Shown here one piece after another: positions 1 through 10,300 of a DNA stretch of 64,000 bases. The DNA lies in assembly GCA_021234155.1 (NCBI GenBank), contig JAJEKV010000017.1, forward strand, positions 2,972,885 to 3,036,884. The letters run 5' to 3'. Every line of letters begins with the position of its first letter. The first letter of the stretch is position 1. The notes beneath the pieces are model-generated. The model saw only the letters and a program-made list of their open reading frames with translations. It searched no databases and was not told the origin of the DNA. Source of the DNA: Isoetes taiwanensis (lineage: Eukaryota > Streptophyta > Lycopodiopsida > Isoetales > Isoetaceae). A program made the position numbers and the translations under genes.

Positions 1-1049
1 ACTCTGCCATGCCATTGGAAAAGGTGTATCAAATTTGAATGACTAAATTATTTTGGCAATTTGGTGTGTACCCTGCCATGCTAGTGGCAAAGTTTGCATT
101 TTTTTCGTGCCATTCATCAAAGTCGCATTTTTCTTGCTATCCATATTCAATTGGTCTATGGTTCTGTTGATTATTTAAACTTTATTTTAGGACAAAATTT
201 GAGGGGGCTAAAAATGATAGATTAAATATGGATAGTGACCAACCACATGGATATACCCACAAATATTCCTTTGTATACCATTGGTCTACTTTCAAATACG
301 TGACTACATCCCCATCAATTAATGGCTTGAGAGACCATGCTCGAACAAAACCCATGTCTGCAACCCTCGACTATCCTATGGGCATGAATCATGAGGCAAC
401 AACAGGAGTTCTAGTTCCTTACTCAAATTCATATGCACACAAATTCGACATATATAAGTCAATACATAGGAATGTTCTCACACAAATTCTTCACTATTAA
501 GTCCTGGATTTCAAGAACATCTTCTATACCATTCCAAAGATATACAAATCCGCCTTTTTAGAAATAAGTTGGGGAAGAGAAATGTTCGTGGCAGCCTTGG
601 CCGCTGCGATACATTTCTTGTATATTCTAATGGCCATACGAAATGTGTATTGCATTTGAGGAACATCTCTCCATCCTAACTTGCTAGGTCTTTACCATGT
701 GTAATAGACTCAAGACACCATTCTAGCCTTGGTTGTGGAATCTTCTCAAAAGGAAGATTTCCCAACCAAGGCTAGAATCTCCGGCTAATCTATAATTCTA
801 ACTTGCTACTTCTAATGGTTGGGAAACTTTATGGAAAGGAAGACTTTCTACGAGTTTTAACTTACTTGCTAATCTAGAATTCTAACTTGCTTGCTACTTC
901 TAAAAAACTAAAAAACTATGAAGAGAAACCTTGATTTTAGAGCAAGAGAATTTCCTGCATGCTGCCCTGCTATATTTTAAATTTGGTGGGACAGATGCTA
1001 TAAGACCCAACTTTGATAAACCCAACTTCGATATTGCTAAAAGTAAGGC
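1..1049. other. Gene-poor left flank
   Basis: No gene is recognised here. A 90-codon open frame at 228-500 (+) has no motif that I recognise and is not called. The interval holds a strong hairpin at 720-778 (listed separately). It also holds a direct repeat: the stretch around 784-820 recurs at 869-903, sharing the phrase TTCTAACTTGCT. Another open frame at 931-1143 runs into the duplicated segment that starts near 1050 and is likewise unrecognised. Confidence 0.6.
720..778. repeat. Near-perfect 26-bp stem hairpin
   Basis: The left arm is 720-745 and the right arm 753-778, with a 7-nt loop (TCAAAAG). The arms pair at 24 of 26 positions; the core is ATTCTAGCCTTGGTTG and its exact complement. 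The loop is shorter than in typical plant microRNA precursors. It could be a short foldback transposon remnant, a small-RNA source or a transcript-end structure. Expression cannot be judged from sequence. Confidence 0.7.
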
Positions 1050-1682
1050 AGTTGATTACTTGATGTCTCATTTCTATCCACTCTGTAAGCAGTTACAAAA
1101 AAAGTCCACAACCAGCTCGGTCAGAATTCGTGGATTTGCTTGAAAGAAGCGTTTGTGCATTGACTGAAAGACAGTGACTGATATCGAGTGTGACAGTGAA
1201 CTGATATCGAGTGAGAAGTCGTTAAGGCAAAGAACTCTGTAGTTAAAAAAAAGGGTTAATAAGTCCCCGAAAAACACGTGTATTTTTTGTGGTTTTCACC
1301 GAATAAACTGTGGTCCAGAATGATTGTGCGTGTACACACATGACATTAGATTTTGTCAAAGGTTCTCAAGCACGACAACAATCTGGCGTAGCGTGGCTGA
1401 TATCATAAATGTGACAGTGTATCTGAACAAACGAGAGCCCAGCATTTTCTTTTTTAATCATAATATTTACTTCACATTTCATTCATGTCTGCTACATGAG
1501 CAATGGAATGCATGGTTAAATGACATTGTATTCTCTGACTCGCCAACCAGTGCAGGCGCAAAAGTCTATAACATTAGTTAGCGTACGAATGCATGCACTT
1601 GTAAGTTGTATTTTCTGCCTATTATTTTTTTCTGGTAAAGAGACGCATTCTCACTGGTGCTTCACAATTCTACTAAACAGAT

Positions 1683-1690
1683 TATATAAG
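1683..1690 (+). promoter_or_regulatory. TATA box of the dirigent gene
   Basis: TATATAAG lies 47 bp upstream of the ATG at 1737, which leaves room for a start site near 1715 and a leader of about 20 nt. The same motif and spacing are kept in the second copy (58725-58732, ATG at 58780). This supports both the promoter call and the chosen start codon. Confidence 0.75.
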
Positions 1691-1736
1691 GAGAGGATGC
1701 ATTGCAGGGTTCAGTGAGAAGGCAAAGAGCTAAGTT

Positions 1737-2225
1737 ATGGAGATGAAGAGAGGATACCTTCAGATTATGCTACTAACAGTAAGCATGATAAGCATTTCAG
1801 GGGCTAAAGGGGTTCACAAAAGTGTGGTAATGTATTATCACACAGACTCAAATTCTGTAGTATCAGCAGGGCCAAATGGAAATGCCAGCAACATTGGGTT
1901 TGGAAGTGTGTTTATGATTGACAACTACTTGACCGCGGCGCCGGATCTGAATTCCAGCTCACTAGGCAATGCAAAAGGGCTGGTGATGCTGGCAACTGGA
2001 AATGCCACTGCTACATCTCCCAGCCTCATGGTCTTTGATGCAGTGCTGCATTCTGGAAGCAGCATCCACTTTGAAGGCCTCTTTGTGCCCTACAAAACCT
2101 CTGAACTTAATATCTATGGTGGCACTGGAGAATTTCGCCTCGCCCGCGGTTTTGCTTCTTTCTACCCTGTCAATCCTGAGGTTTATGCCTCCCCTAGAGC
2201 CATCAACTGTACTTTCCATGCCTGA
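1737..2225 (+). CDS. Dirigent protein, secreted, intronless
   Basis: The product is 162 residues, about the usual size for the dirigent family. These are cell-wall beta-barrel proteins that steer stereospecific coupling of monolignol radicals toward lignans and lignin-like products. Seen here: an N-terminal signal peptide (about residues 1-23, hydrophobic core IMLLTVSMISI), then family signatures FGSVFMIDNYLT (55-66), LGNAKGLVML (76-85) and YGGTGEFRLARGFA (127-140). Four N-glycosylation sequons lie at N49, N72, N89 and N157, as expected for a secreted protein. The frame is uninterrupted, as in most dirigent genes. The start is supported by the TATA box 47 bp upstream and by conservation of the ATG and next codons in the second copy. 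It is rather divergent from flowering-plant dirigents that I know, so subfamily and product are not assigned. Confidence 0.88.
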   Translation: MEMKRGYLQIMLLTVSMISISGAKGVHKSVVMYYHTDSNSVVSAGPNGNASNIGFGSVFMIDNYLTAAPDLNSSSLGNAKGLVMLATGNATATSPSLMVFDAVLHSGSSIHFEGLFVPYKTSELNIYGGTGEFRLARGFASFYPVNPEVYASPRAINCTFHA

Positions 2226-2356
2226 ACCTCCTCCTCATCCTTTCCATTTTTCTATGTTTAATTTGTCTTCCAGAATTCACTCTACTCATAAAAGGGTTAT
2301 TGCCCCAACCTATCTACATAAAAGGGTCGTCTTTGGAACTCAAGAATGAAATTCAG

Positions 2357-2362
2357 AATAAA
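2357..2362 (+). terminator. Polyadenylation signal of the dirigent gene
   Basis: AATAAA lies 131 bp after the stop codon, and the same hexamer is kept in the duplicated copy (near 59480). It fits as the near-upstream polyadenylation element, giving a short 3' UTR. Position is the only support. Confidence 0.5.
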
Positions 2363-2475
2363 ACTTTAAGGATACTCCTAACGTCTTACTTGTTGCTTTA
2401 GTAATTGCTCTTGTCATTAATGGGTTGGTATTGTTGATGGGGTTGCTTTCTACTTGTATTGGTGATGAGGAGGTT

Positions 2476-3480
2476 AACCCTCCCCTTGAGATGATTATGA
2501 CATATAAGTTAACCCTCGATGCCCACAGGCTATGATCATCGAGACGAGAGGGTTGACCTCCCTTAACAATTGGTGGAGCGGTTATCATCATTGATCTAAT
2601 AACTTCCCCAATCTCAGCCGTCAACTGATAATCACTTATAAGCAATGATTATCAGTAATAACGATTGTTGCGAACGATTAATCGAACGATTAATCGATTG
2701 TTGTTCAAGAATGTTTCAATGGATCCAATGGGTAATGTGTCAACTAAGCAAATTGTATATTTTTGTGCTTTTATTAACATGGTAGACTTATCTATGATGT
2801 TGTTCATTATACCACCACATCACTCATGAGCTATGATTATCAGAAATAACGATTGTTGCGATTGGATAATCGCATGACACTAGACGTTTAAGAATGTTTC
2901 AATGGATAGAATAGGTAATGGATAGAATAGGCCTTTGTGCTTTTATTAACGTGTAGACTTATCTATGAAGATGTTCATTGTGCCACCACGTAAGCACCCA
3001 TCTTGCCCATTCAACTCTTTATTCTTTCAATATCTATGCTATCTATGCATTGTGCCACCATGTAAGCACCTATTCTTTTAGTATCTGTGCAATTCTTTCA
3101 GTATCTGTGCACCCATCTTGCCCATTCAACTCTTTATTCTTTCAGTATCTGTGCATTGTGCCACCACGTAAGCACCTATTCTTTTAGTATCTGTGCTATT
3201 CTTTTGCCCATTCAACTCTTTATTCTTTCAATATCTGTGCATTGTGCCACCATGTAAGCACCCATCTTGCCCATTCTCTTTATTCTTTTCAAGATCACGT
3301 GCATTGTGCCACCACGTAAGCACCTATTCTTTCAGTATCTGTGCATTGTGCCACCAAGTAAGCACCCATCTTGCCCATTCGACTCTTTATTGCACAACCT
3401 TTCCTTCCTTGTTTCTCTCTTCCTTCCTATCTGCATCCACATTCACTTTCTTTTAGACCTTTTAGCCATACTCTCTCTCT
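2476..3480 (+). repeat. Interspersed repeat, inverted copy at 44.5-45.25 kb
   Basis: This interrupts the 3' flank of the dirigent segment. Its reverse complement occurs at about 44600-45253; for example the CCCTCCCCTTGAGATGATTA start reappears inverted just before 45254. Internally, 2636-2820 and 2828-2990 are diverged direct repeats that share the phrase GATAATCATCGTTA-like in both orientations and 'AAGAATGTTTCAATGGAT'. No protein is recognised. The class is unknown; a non-autonomous LTR or foldback element is possible. Confidence 0.6.
2971..3400 (+). repeat. Minisatellite, units about 60-100 bp
   Basis: About six degenerate units are built from GCATTGTGCCACCACGTAAG, then GCACCCATCTTGCCCATTC, then CTTTATTCTTTCAGTATCTG. 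Some units lack the middle block. The repeat keeps frames open over several units in two frames, which produces spurious ORFs. A shorter version of the array is present inverted at about 44640-44800. Confidence 0.8.
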
Positions 3481-4109
3481 AGAGTTTTGGTCAAAGGCGA
3501 CTCTGACCGCGCATTTCATTGTGTGCACTCTCATATCATGAAAATGCACCACAATCTCTCCCTAAGCTCAGAGCCAAGAGCTTGCTGCATCAACCATAGA
3601 TAGCCCGCCTCCCAAATTCTTCCCATTCTAAAAGAATTCTGACAATAGTCAGAATTGAACCTCCCCAAAACCCCCCATGCCAACCACTAGGGGTGGGCAT
3701 TCTTTATGCTTTGCTTTTATTCTTTAAACTCCTAAGTACTCTTTGTGCATCTGTAATTAGCCCTTTGAACTTGTGAACTCCAAGCAACCATGGGTACTTG
3801 TGTACCCCCCTACCTAGACCCCCACTTGGATGGAGACATCCCGCAAGCCACAGCCTAGACCCAGTCCCAGGGTAGTGCCCAAGCACGCCTCCAAATTGCC
3901 AGTCTCGGGCATGACGAGTCTGCCGGGGGGAACCAAGATATGAATAATGATTTAAAATGGATATAACGTATGTTTAAGATAGAGAGTGTGAGTGTGGGAC
4001 CATGAAAGATAATAAAAAAGAAAAAGGTATTTTAAAACATAGTGAAAAGAAAATGTTGATAGAATAAAGTGTAGAGTGGTTACAGTGTATCATAGATGTT
4101 ATAGCACGA
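3481..4109. other. No gene seen
   Basis: This interval has CT-rich sequence just before 3481, a C-rich stretch at 3655-3900, and an A-rich stretch at 3940-4070. No terminal repeats or coding motifs are visible. It may be flank or undetected transposon debris next to the LINE-like remnant. Confidence 0.5.
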
Positions 4110-5566
4110 ATTTTTCCAAAGGAACAACTCCTGCCCGCGTGTGCCACGCCACGAAAACGACCCCAACCAGATGGCAAGGACAAGGGAGAGGCCACTTCCA
4201 TGAGGAGAGAGGCACAGGCGAAGGCCCAGTCAACAAGATCAACGCGGCAGGAGGTTGATTGCTGTTCAAGCCCGATGGCAGACAAGGCACAGACAAAGGC
4301 CTTGAAACAACTGGAGGTAGAAATCGAGAGCAACAGGATCCGGATCTATGCGGGCCGGCAAAGAGATCCAAATCCTCGGCATCCATGTTCTCGAAAGAGA
4401 CAACCGCAGCAGAGAAGCAAAGAAATTGAAGAGATGGAGACCCCGCAAAACAATTAGAAGACAACATCCATTTGGCACACTTTGAAAGGCAACAGGAGAA
4501 GCAGGATCTTGCTGATCTGCGAGCTTGCATGGATTCTCTCTCCACCACCATAGAAACCATGACCCGAGATAGGCATCAAGCTGAGCAGGAGGGAATGGCA
4601 ACCGTCTCTTGCCTCCAGTCAGAAGTCGCGGAGGCCGCCACCACGGTGCGAAGCGTCCGGACTGCCTTTGAAGTGAGCAAGTTCGAGATGAGAACACTTC
4701 AGAGTAAGGTCAAGATACGAGACTAGGAGTTGCAGGAGCTCCAGGCAACCACCACCTCGCAAGACAAGGGCCTCCATGCAGAAGCCCATGAGTAATTGCA
4801 ACAATGCACATATATGAATTGGCAAGACAACAGCAATTCCAGCAAGATCTGAGCTCCCAACTTCAAAAAGCAGAGGCTGCAGCACGGGATATGGTAGACC
4901 CACAGAACCGATAGCCTGCAAGACGACAACCAGGGCAATCCACCGCTGCACCACCAAGCTGCCCCATGCTGCCACCACTCCAGTGAAGGCCACAGCCCAC
5001 GCCCCGCATATCGCAAGTAGCGCCGGCCGTGGCAGCCAGCACGAACCTGACCACCTCAAAGATCCAGGAGCGGAGACGCAGGAACCACAATGTGGTGGTG
5101 CATGGCCTGATAGAAGAGATAGGAGAGCACCTCATCAATTGGCTCCAGACACAGATTTTGGGCCAGATGACATTTCACATGCCCATACACATTGTTTGGG
5201 CAAGCCACCATGGAGCCCAGCACTCTGATCGCCCCGGGTGGTCACCATCACAATCAGGGATGCACAAGAGCAAGGTGTTTTGGGAGAAGCCCCCCCACCC
5301 CCAACCGAACCTCGAAAGCCACGATCTTACCGCATAACCAATGGTTTGATGCTAAGTGCAAGGAATACAAACACTGGCTCTGCCAAGTCATAGACCCTGC
5401 TCTACATCGGGACGCGGTCAGGCGATACCGCACTTTCCTTAAGGCTAGGAAGGTGAGGTACATTGCGGCCCATCAACATGTTCTTCCTCCTGAAATGTCA
5501 TCCAAAGAACTTCTGGCGAAGAGTGCTCAGGAGGCCAGTGTTGCCCACAAAAAATATCATCCCTGA
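4110..5566 (+). mobile_element. LINE-like retrotransposon remnant (ORF1 plus post-endonuclease piece)
   Basis: Three broken frames run on the plus strand. 4472-4726 encodes a coiled-coil-like segment (repeated heptads around LQSEVAEAATTVRSVRTAFE). Around 5050-5130 the reading RRRRNHNVVVHGLIEEIGEH resembles the start of the RNA-binding module that follows the coiled coil in L1-type ORF1 proteins (RR..N.V..GL.E). 5335-5566 encodes WFDAKCKEYKHW...YRTFLKARKVRY, the WxDxxCK...RxxK pattern found between the endonuclease and reverse transcriptase of LINE ORF2. ORF1-like and post-endonuclease segments are nearly adjacent, so the endonuclease has probably been lost by internal deletion. A diverged second copy of about 4809-5040 lies at 43577-43813. 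The right end abuts the truncated old chromovirus ORF at about 5566. Confidence 0.5.
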
Positions 5567-6163
5567 GTAGTGGGGACAATACCGACAACAGCTCTACAAT
5601 CCCCAACGTCCCCTTCGAGCTCTTCCTCCTCCTCCCCGCCACCTTCTTCTTCTTCGACCTCTTTCTCCTCTTTGATATGTATGGCCCCCCTGGGTCGATC
5701 TTGGTCCCTCTTGGACCTCTTCTCCCTCCTTCTTGCTTTCTTCTCCCTCTCCCTCTTCTTCCTTGTTGCCCTATCTTCAGGCCATTTTGCCACCTCTCCT
5801 TCCCCTTCTTCTTGTTGGGGCAGACTCCTGCTGACGCTCCTCATGCTGCTGCCTGCCTTGCTGTTCCTCTTCCTCGTGCTGCTCCTGGTGGGTCTGCTGC
5901 TCCTCTTGGCTGGGCGAGGGCATGCCGAGCATGACCGTTTCGCCCGTTCGCTATGTGGCCTCCGACGGGCCGCTAGGCGCCTGCTCGTGGGAACAGTGAA
6001 AGGTTTCGTCCGTGGAGTCGGACGAATCGTGTTGCTCTTCCTCCTCCCTCCCGGGCCTGAGGTGCTCCAGGATCTTCTTCCTGCTCGCTGCTGCTATCTT
6101 CGCCATGGTGGATCTATGTCTAGAGCTTCAATATTTCCTTGCTGTACATTTGGTGCGAGCCAT
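5557..6163 (-). pseudogene. Old copy of chromovirus ORF1 with H3-tail-like start, broken
   Basis: This is a homologue of the ORF at 24264-24818. Translation from the ATG at 6161-6163 reads MARTKCTARKY and then stops (TGA at 6128-6130). Homology continues from a downstream ATG near 6104: KKILEHLRPGREEEEQ matches KKVPEHLRPKKGEEE of the younger copy. Next come a Ser/Asp-rich part, a basic K/R/E-rich coiled part (VAKWPEDRATRKKRERE) and an acidic E/G tail that ends at the LINE-like remnant. The first ten residues equal the younger copy except Q5 to C; three other codons differ only synonymously (Ala2, Ala7, Lys9 in H3 numbering plus one). It belongs to an older element split by the insertion at 6408-27035. 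Confidence 0.7.
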
Positions 6164-6402
6164 ATCTTACGGTCAAGGAAATGGATTAGTTTAAGTTGGA
6201 GATCAAGAAAGAGGTTTAGGATGTGTTAGGGAGAGTGGGGCCCTAAAATGATATTTAAAATGGGAAAGATGCTCTTAGGGCTAGGAATATTCCCTCACCA
6301 TTAATACCCCTATTAATTAGCCCCCCTTATTAAATATCCTTACCATATATAGTTATTTCCTTATTATAATATTACTATTAAAATTCGAATTTTTCCTAAT
6401 AG
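6164..6402 (-). other. 5' leader of the old chromovirus copy (proximal half)
   Basis: This aligns with the leader of the younger element (about 24819-25090): AT-rich, with phrases such as TTATTAAT, CCCCTTATTA and AAATTTTTCCTAATAG in the same order. The remaining upstream part of this leader continues at 27041-27300, on the other side of the younger element. This shows that the younger element inserted into the old copy's leader. Confidence 0.75.
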
Positions 6403-6407
6403 TTTGG
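6403..6407. repeat. Target-site duplication TTTGG (left)
   Basis: TTTGG directly precedes the TGTGACG terminus of the LTR at 6408. The same five bases directly follow the other LTR terminus, at 27036-27040. A 5-bp duplication is standard for Ty3/gypsy integration. Confidence 0.9.
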
Positions 6408-8059
6408 TGTGACGCTCCCTGCTAAACGTACGGCGCCCGGCCGTACCCTCGGCAGGAAATCCCCCATCCGGCTCAACAACCGCATGGGCCCTTCGTCTAC
6501 CCCGCACTCTGAGGTGACTCTTAGTGCGGGAAGGGAACACGAAGGTGTCTTGCGCGCCCTTCCCCTATGGGCTCCTATAACAAATGGGTTTATAACACGC
6601 CGTAACTAGCATCAACATATACAAATACTACCTCGAAGGGTAGTGCATCACGCATATACCAATACAAAGATGATAAGCACAAACCGTGAAACATGAGAGC
6701 TTCTACCCCGGCTCAGACTCATAAGGAGGATGACTGACCGGCTAGGCCTCAAGATAGAGCAGACCGAGTCATGGCAATGGCGAGGGCTGGCATAGAACAA
6801 TGGCTAGGGTTGACCACTCCATCCGCCCCTCCTGTGCATACTTTGCAGATGGGCTAAATCAGGCTCGACAGGACTCTAGCCTTCCTGATACGCAATCCCA
6901 TGGCATCACCCATCGGGACTACTCTGTGTTGCATCTCCTGGTCCGATGAGGCAGAAGGGTTGCATCTCCCCTTCCCGTGATCTAGAGGTGCCGTGTGCGG
7001 CTAGAGAATCGTGGGCGACACACCCATTCTGCACCGATCAAACCCCCAAAAACGAGCCAAGCCGACACTTGCAGCTCTCGAGAGGCAGTGGCGACACCAT
7101 TGCCCCAGGAGGTGTGGGACCCATGCTCGCCCCACACCTAAGTGACCGACCATAAGCCTAGCCCACTATGGGATCCCCCGGCCCCCACTCGGCAGGATCC
7201 TCCCTCCACTTTCCCTCTAGCCCCGCTTGTATGGTTCTCGAGTCATATCATAGCCTCAATAGCCCGGTGGGCTCCTATGCACAAAGCCGCAACTAATAGG
7301 AACTAAGGGATCTACTCTAGGAGCATACTACATATGGCCCTAGGTCTCTACCCCCCTTCCCAATACAAGAGGAGCAAACATGATCAACCAACATCATATA
7401 ATCATCATATCACGAGAATAATCATAAGAAGAACATCTTAACCTAATCATACAAATCTAACTAATGGTTAGGGTTCATTGATTAGGGTTCAAGATGTTGA
7501 ATACTGGGTTCTAGGATGGCTCTACTCTAGATGCAAGATACTAGCATATCCGAATGCTAATTCCGCATAAGCTATCACAACTACTATCCTATATACCTGC
7601 TCCCTGAAGCTCTCCCTCCAGATCCGCGGTGCCTCCATGGTCTTCGACTCACGAGATGCCGCCCCTACTCCAAGAACGAGTCTACCCATCTGGCTGGGGC
7701 TGCCGCACCAGCCTATGCCACAACAAAACGATGTTCAAAACCGGTTTCAACGCAGTAGGTGAGTCTCCGGGTGCTAGGGGCTGGAAAGAGGCCTAGGGTT
7801 AGGGTTTAGGCCTATATAAGCTAGGTCCACCTAGGATGCCACGGGGCACCAATCGGTGAGTCCCCGTGGTGGCGGTGCCCAATAGGTTAAGGCCACGTGG
7901 ATAATGGTCTAAACCTATGGTTGGCTAAGTTATGAGAATAACTTGGCCATGCCCCTAGTGCCACAACCTATGGTATACAAGGCTATGAAGCTAGATTTGT
8001 ATAGTGACGGATCCGTGAATATATGTATTTATGGCGATATTCCCCCTCGGACCGTCACA
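6408..8059 (-). repeat. 3' LTR of the chromovirus
   Basis: The LTR begins (plus view) TGTGACGC and ends CCGTCACA, giving 7-bp terminal inverted repeats. It aligns along its whole length with 25399-27035. Differences concentrate at CTG/CAG sites: TCTGGAATGC there is TCCGAATGC here (around 7550), ATTCCAGATA is ATTCCGCATA, and GCTGCTCC is GCCGCCCC. The LTR pair is therefore probably younger than raw divergence would suggest. Confidence 0.92.
7794..7818 (-). promoter_or_regulatory. LTR core promoter: TATA box with adjoining telo-box
   Basis: On the minus strand CTTATATAGG (TATA core 7813-7818) is followed within 5 nt by TAAACCCTAACCCTA (7794-7808). That is two overlapping plant telo-box motifs lying between TATA and the expected start site. 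The same arrangement is intact in the other LTR (26770-26794). Telo-boxes are known binding sites for plant TRB-type Myb proteins near start sites of growth-related genes. That this LTR uses them is inference. Confidence 0.55.
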
Positions 8060-8070
8060 TTCTCCCCCTT
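8060..8070 (-). other. Polypurine tract
   Basis: On the minus strand this reads AAGGGGGAGAA and abuts the LTR start TGTGACGG. It primes plus-strand DNA synthesis, and its position fixes both the orientation of the element and the inner border of the 3' LTR. Confidence 0.9.
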
Positions 8071-8934
8071 AGGACAATGTTGTCCCTCAAAGATTGCGCT
8101 TAAGGTGACGAACCTACCTTATGTCCAAAACAACAACATAACACAACCTTTAGTTTACTTTAGCGATCAAGTTTTTATTAGTTAAAGGTCAAAATTTAGG
8201 CTATATTTATACTTATACAAAATTACATAGCCTTAACATCAAGTATTTCTTATAATAATTCAAAATACTATTATAAGAGTTATTAGGGTTCATAATCTAA
8301 ATTATGGCTCCCCTATCTTCTCGTGAACGCTCCCTCGTTGAAGTCCTCCTTCTACTTGCCTCAAAAAAGGAGCACATTACGCTAGTTTAGTTAATAATTT
8401 GTGGTTTTAGGGGACCACCCCTTACCTCCTTGAGCCGAACCACTGGCTCAAGGTTGTCCTACTACCTTGCCCAAGATCATGGCCCTTCGATTTGAGCTTA
8501 GGGATCATTTAAGATGCTCCCGCCATTGCCCATGATCGAGTGCTACCTTGTACACGATCCCCTGATCGAGCACACCCCAAAGGCATCATGCCCCGAGGGT
8601 TTCAGCTTAGGGAACGCCTCACGATCCCATCATCGCAAGATGATCACTTTAACCTTCACCATGACCCTCCCACGGCCAGTGTGCCCGCATTCTCGTGGCA
8701 TAGAGATCATCCAATCGATGTCCCATCATCGCCCACCATGCCTCATTCCTCACCACATGACCCTAATGGTCATGCGCACCTCTTTTGCGTGCGTGTGGCC
8801 CCTAGAGGCGATCCCATCATCCCCACGATCCAAGGTTCTAGCACATGCACCCTACTAACTAGAATGCATGCGCCCGGGCTTAAGGCTAACTAACAACACT
8901 AGCTAACCACCCCGGCAAGTCCGGGGCTCCACCA
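8071..8934 (-). other. Non-coding spacer between chromodomain and polypurine tract
   Basis: No coding motif is seen. Open frames on the plus strand at 8514-8893 are unrecognised. The stretch 8470-8840 is rich in GATC and CCC-containing phrases (for example GATCATGGCCC, CATGATCGAG, ACGATCCC) that recur irregularly, suggesting degenerate internal repetition. Confidence 0.5.
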
Positions 8935-10300
8935 AGTTGGAGACGACTTCCCATCAAACTCCTTCATAAACTCGGGGTATTGCTTCTCCAAATCTTGCTT
9001 CAATACCCATGTCGCGTCTTCCACTGCAAGTGCTTCCACTTAACCAAATATTGGGAACCGAGACTTCCTAGTCTTCTTGAATGACTTATCAAGAAGTAAT
9101 TCGTGCACTATTTCTACTTGCTCTTCCGTCATTTCCAACAAAGTTGGAGTATCCAAAACCTCCTCGGGTTAGGATTGTGCCTCTTTAATAAACTTACGTG
9201 GAAGACCTTGTGCACCTTGGAGATGGGCCGAAGATCCAACTTGTAGGCTTGAGAGCCCACTCTCTCCAAAATCCTCGAATGGACCAGCCCACCTAGGGGC
9301 AAGCTTCTTGCAACTCCCAATCCGCAGCCTTGGCTTGCCTCACCTTGATCTTCAACCAAACGCTATCGCCTACCTTGAACTCCCTTACTTGGCCCCGTGC
9401 TTGTCGGCTACACTCTTTTCCGACTTCTTGCACGCCAATAAGTAACCCCTTACTTCTTCCACTAGTCTGTGATATCCCCTAACATCTCGCTGACACTTCT
9501 ACCTTGGACACGATTGTGCCGTATCCCGGGTTAAGCAATCGGTAGCCATAATTTACCATGAAAGGAGACATCCGGGATGACTCCTCGGCGCTGTTGTAAG
9601 GCGAATTCCACCAAGTGGATGTACCATCCCACTTGACCGCTTGTTCCACACATAACTTCAAGCATGTCTTCAATGATCCGATTCGGCCCTTTCCGTCTCG
9701 CCATCTGTTTGGGGATGATATGCCGTGCTCATAAAGAGCTTCGTCTCCTGAATGGTGCCAAGAGGTCCCGCTTTAAGGCACTCATAAACTTGGAATCCCT
9801 ATCGATATTATCTCCCGAGGCATGCCATGGAGTCCTAAAAATCTCCCTTACAAATAACTTGGCAAAGATCTAATGCGTGTCAAGATCTTGCAAGGCACAA
9901 AATGTGCCATCTTAGATAACTTATCTACGACAACCATCAATGCATCCTTGCCTCAAGAGTTCTAGGAGACCCGATGAAATCCATGCTTATGACCTCCCAC
10001 TTTGCATTTGGCACCCCCAATGGCTCAAGAGCACTGAATCCGGTTGTTCCGCTTTGGTCCTCACCGACATAATCGGGTAATCCCAAATATATGCAGCTAT
10101 CCGCCTCTTCATTCCCGCCGTATAACTACTTGGTCTTGAAATAGGTCTTCATGAAGCCAAAGATGCCCTCGCTATTGGGCTGTTATGTGTGTCATGAAGA
10201 ATTAACTTCCTTACCCCGATGATTCGGGCACACACAACTTATGCTTGTGGATACAACAGTTGCCTTCCTTCTTATAATGCTTGAAGGCTTCCCCGCCCTT
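8935..10300 (-). pseudogene. Integrase with C-terminal chromodomain (chromovirus pol, 3' part)
   Basis: Integrase joins element cDNA to host DNA. Minus-strand readings, 5' to 3': NAKWEVISMDFI (around 9990-10030, the first catalytic Asp of the DDE core); YNSAEESSRMSPFMVNYG (9479-9673, conserved late-core segment); SQAYKLDLRPISKVHKVFHV then SLLKRH (9129-9359, the pre-chromodomain end of gypsy integrases). Then MTEEQVEIVHELLLDK, LVKWKHL and, one frame over, VEDATWVLKQDLEKQYPEF (8950-9128). The last two form the core of an integrase chromodomain, with the KWK tryptophan kept; the first strand has no clear aromatic residue. Several frameshifts and one TAA interrupt the frame. Confidence 0.75.

Larger units (their letters stand above)
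1050..2475. repeat. Segmental duplication, left (intact) copy with dirigent gene
   Basis: This segment is homologous to about 58222-59590 in the same orientation. Homology covers far-upstream sequence (around 1060-1260), the core promoter, the coding region and the 3' flank up to about 2460. There the left copy is broken by the 2476-3480 repeat. The left copy carries a roughly 250-bp stretch (about 1280-1540) that does not align with the right copy. The two copies now lie about 57 kb apart, separated by transposons, which suggests an ancestral tandem pair pushed apart by insertions. Confidence 0.8.

Noticed and set aside
228-500. 90-codon open frame as a gene
   Set aside because: No recognised motif, no promoter or splice context, and not present in the duplicated segment.
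2978-3482. Overlapping open frames with repeated CIVPPRKH-like peptides
   Set aside because: They come from the minisatellite, appear in more than one frame and shift between units.
7794-7808. Interstitial telomere
   Set aside because: Only two TTTAGGG-like units, located at the same place in both LTRs. A promoter motif is the better reading.
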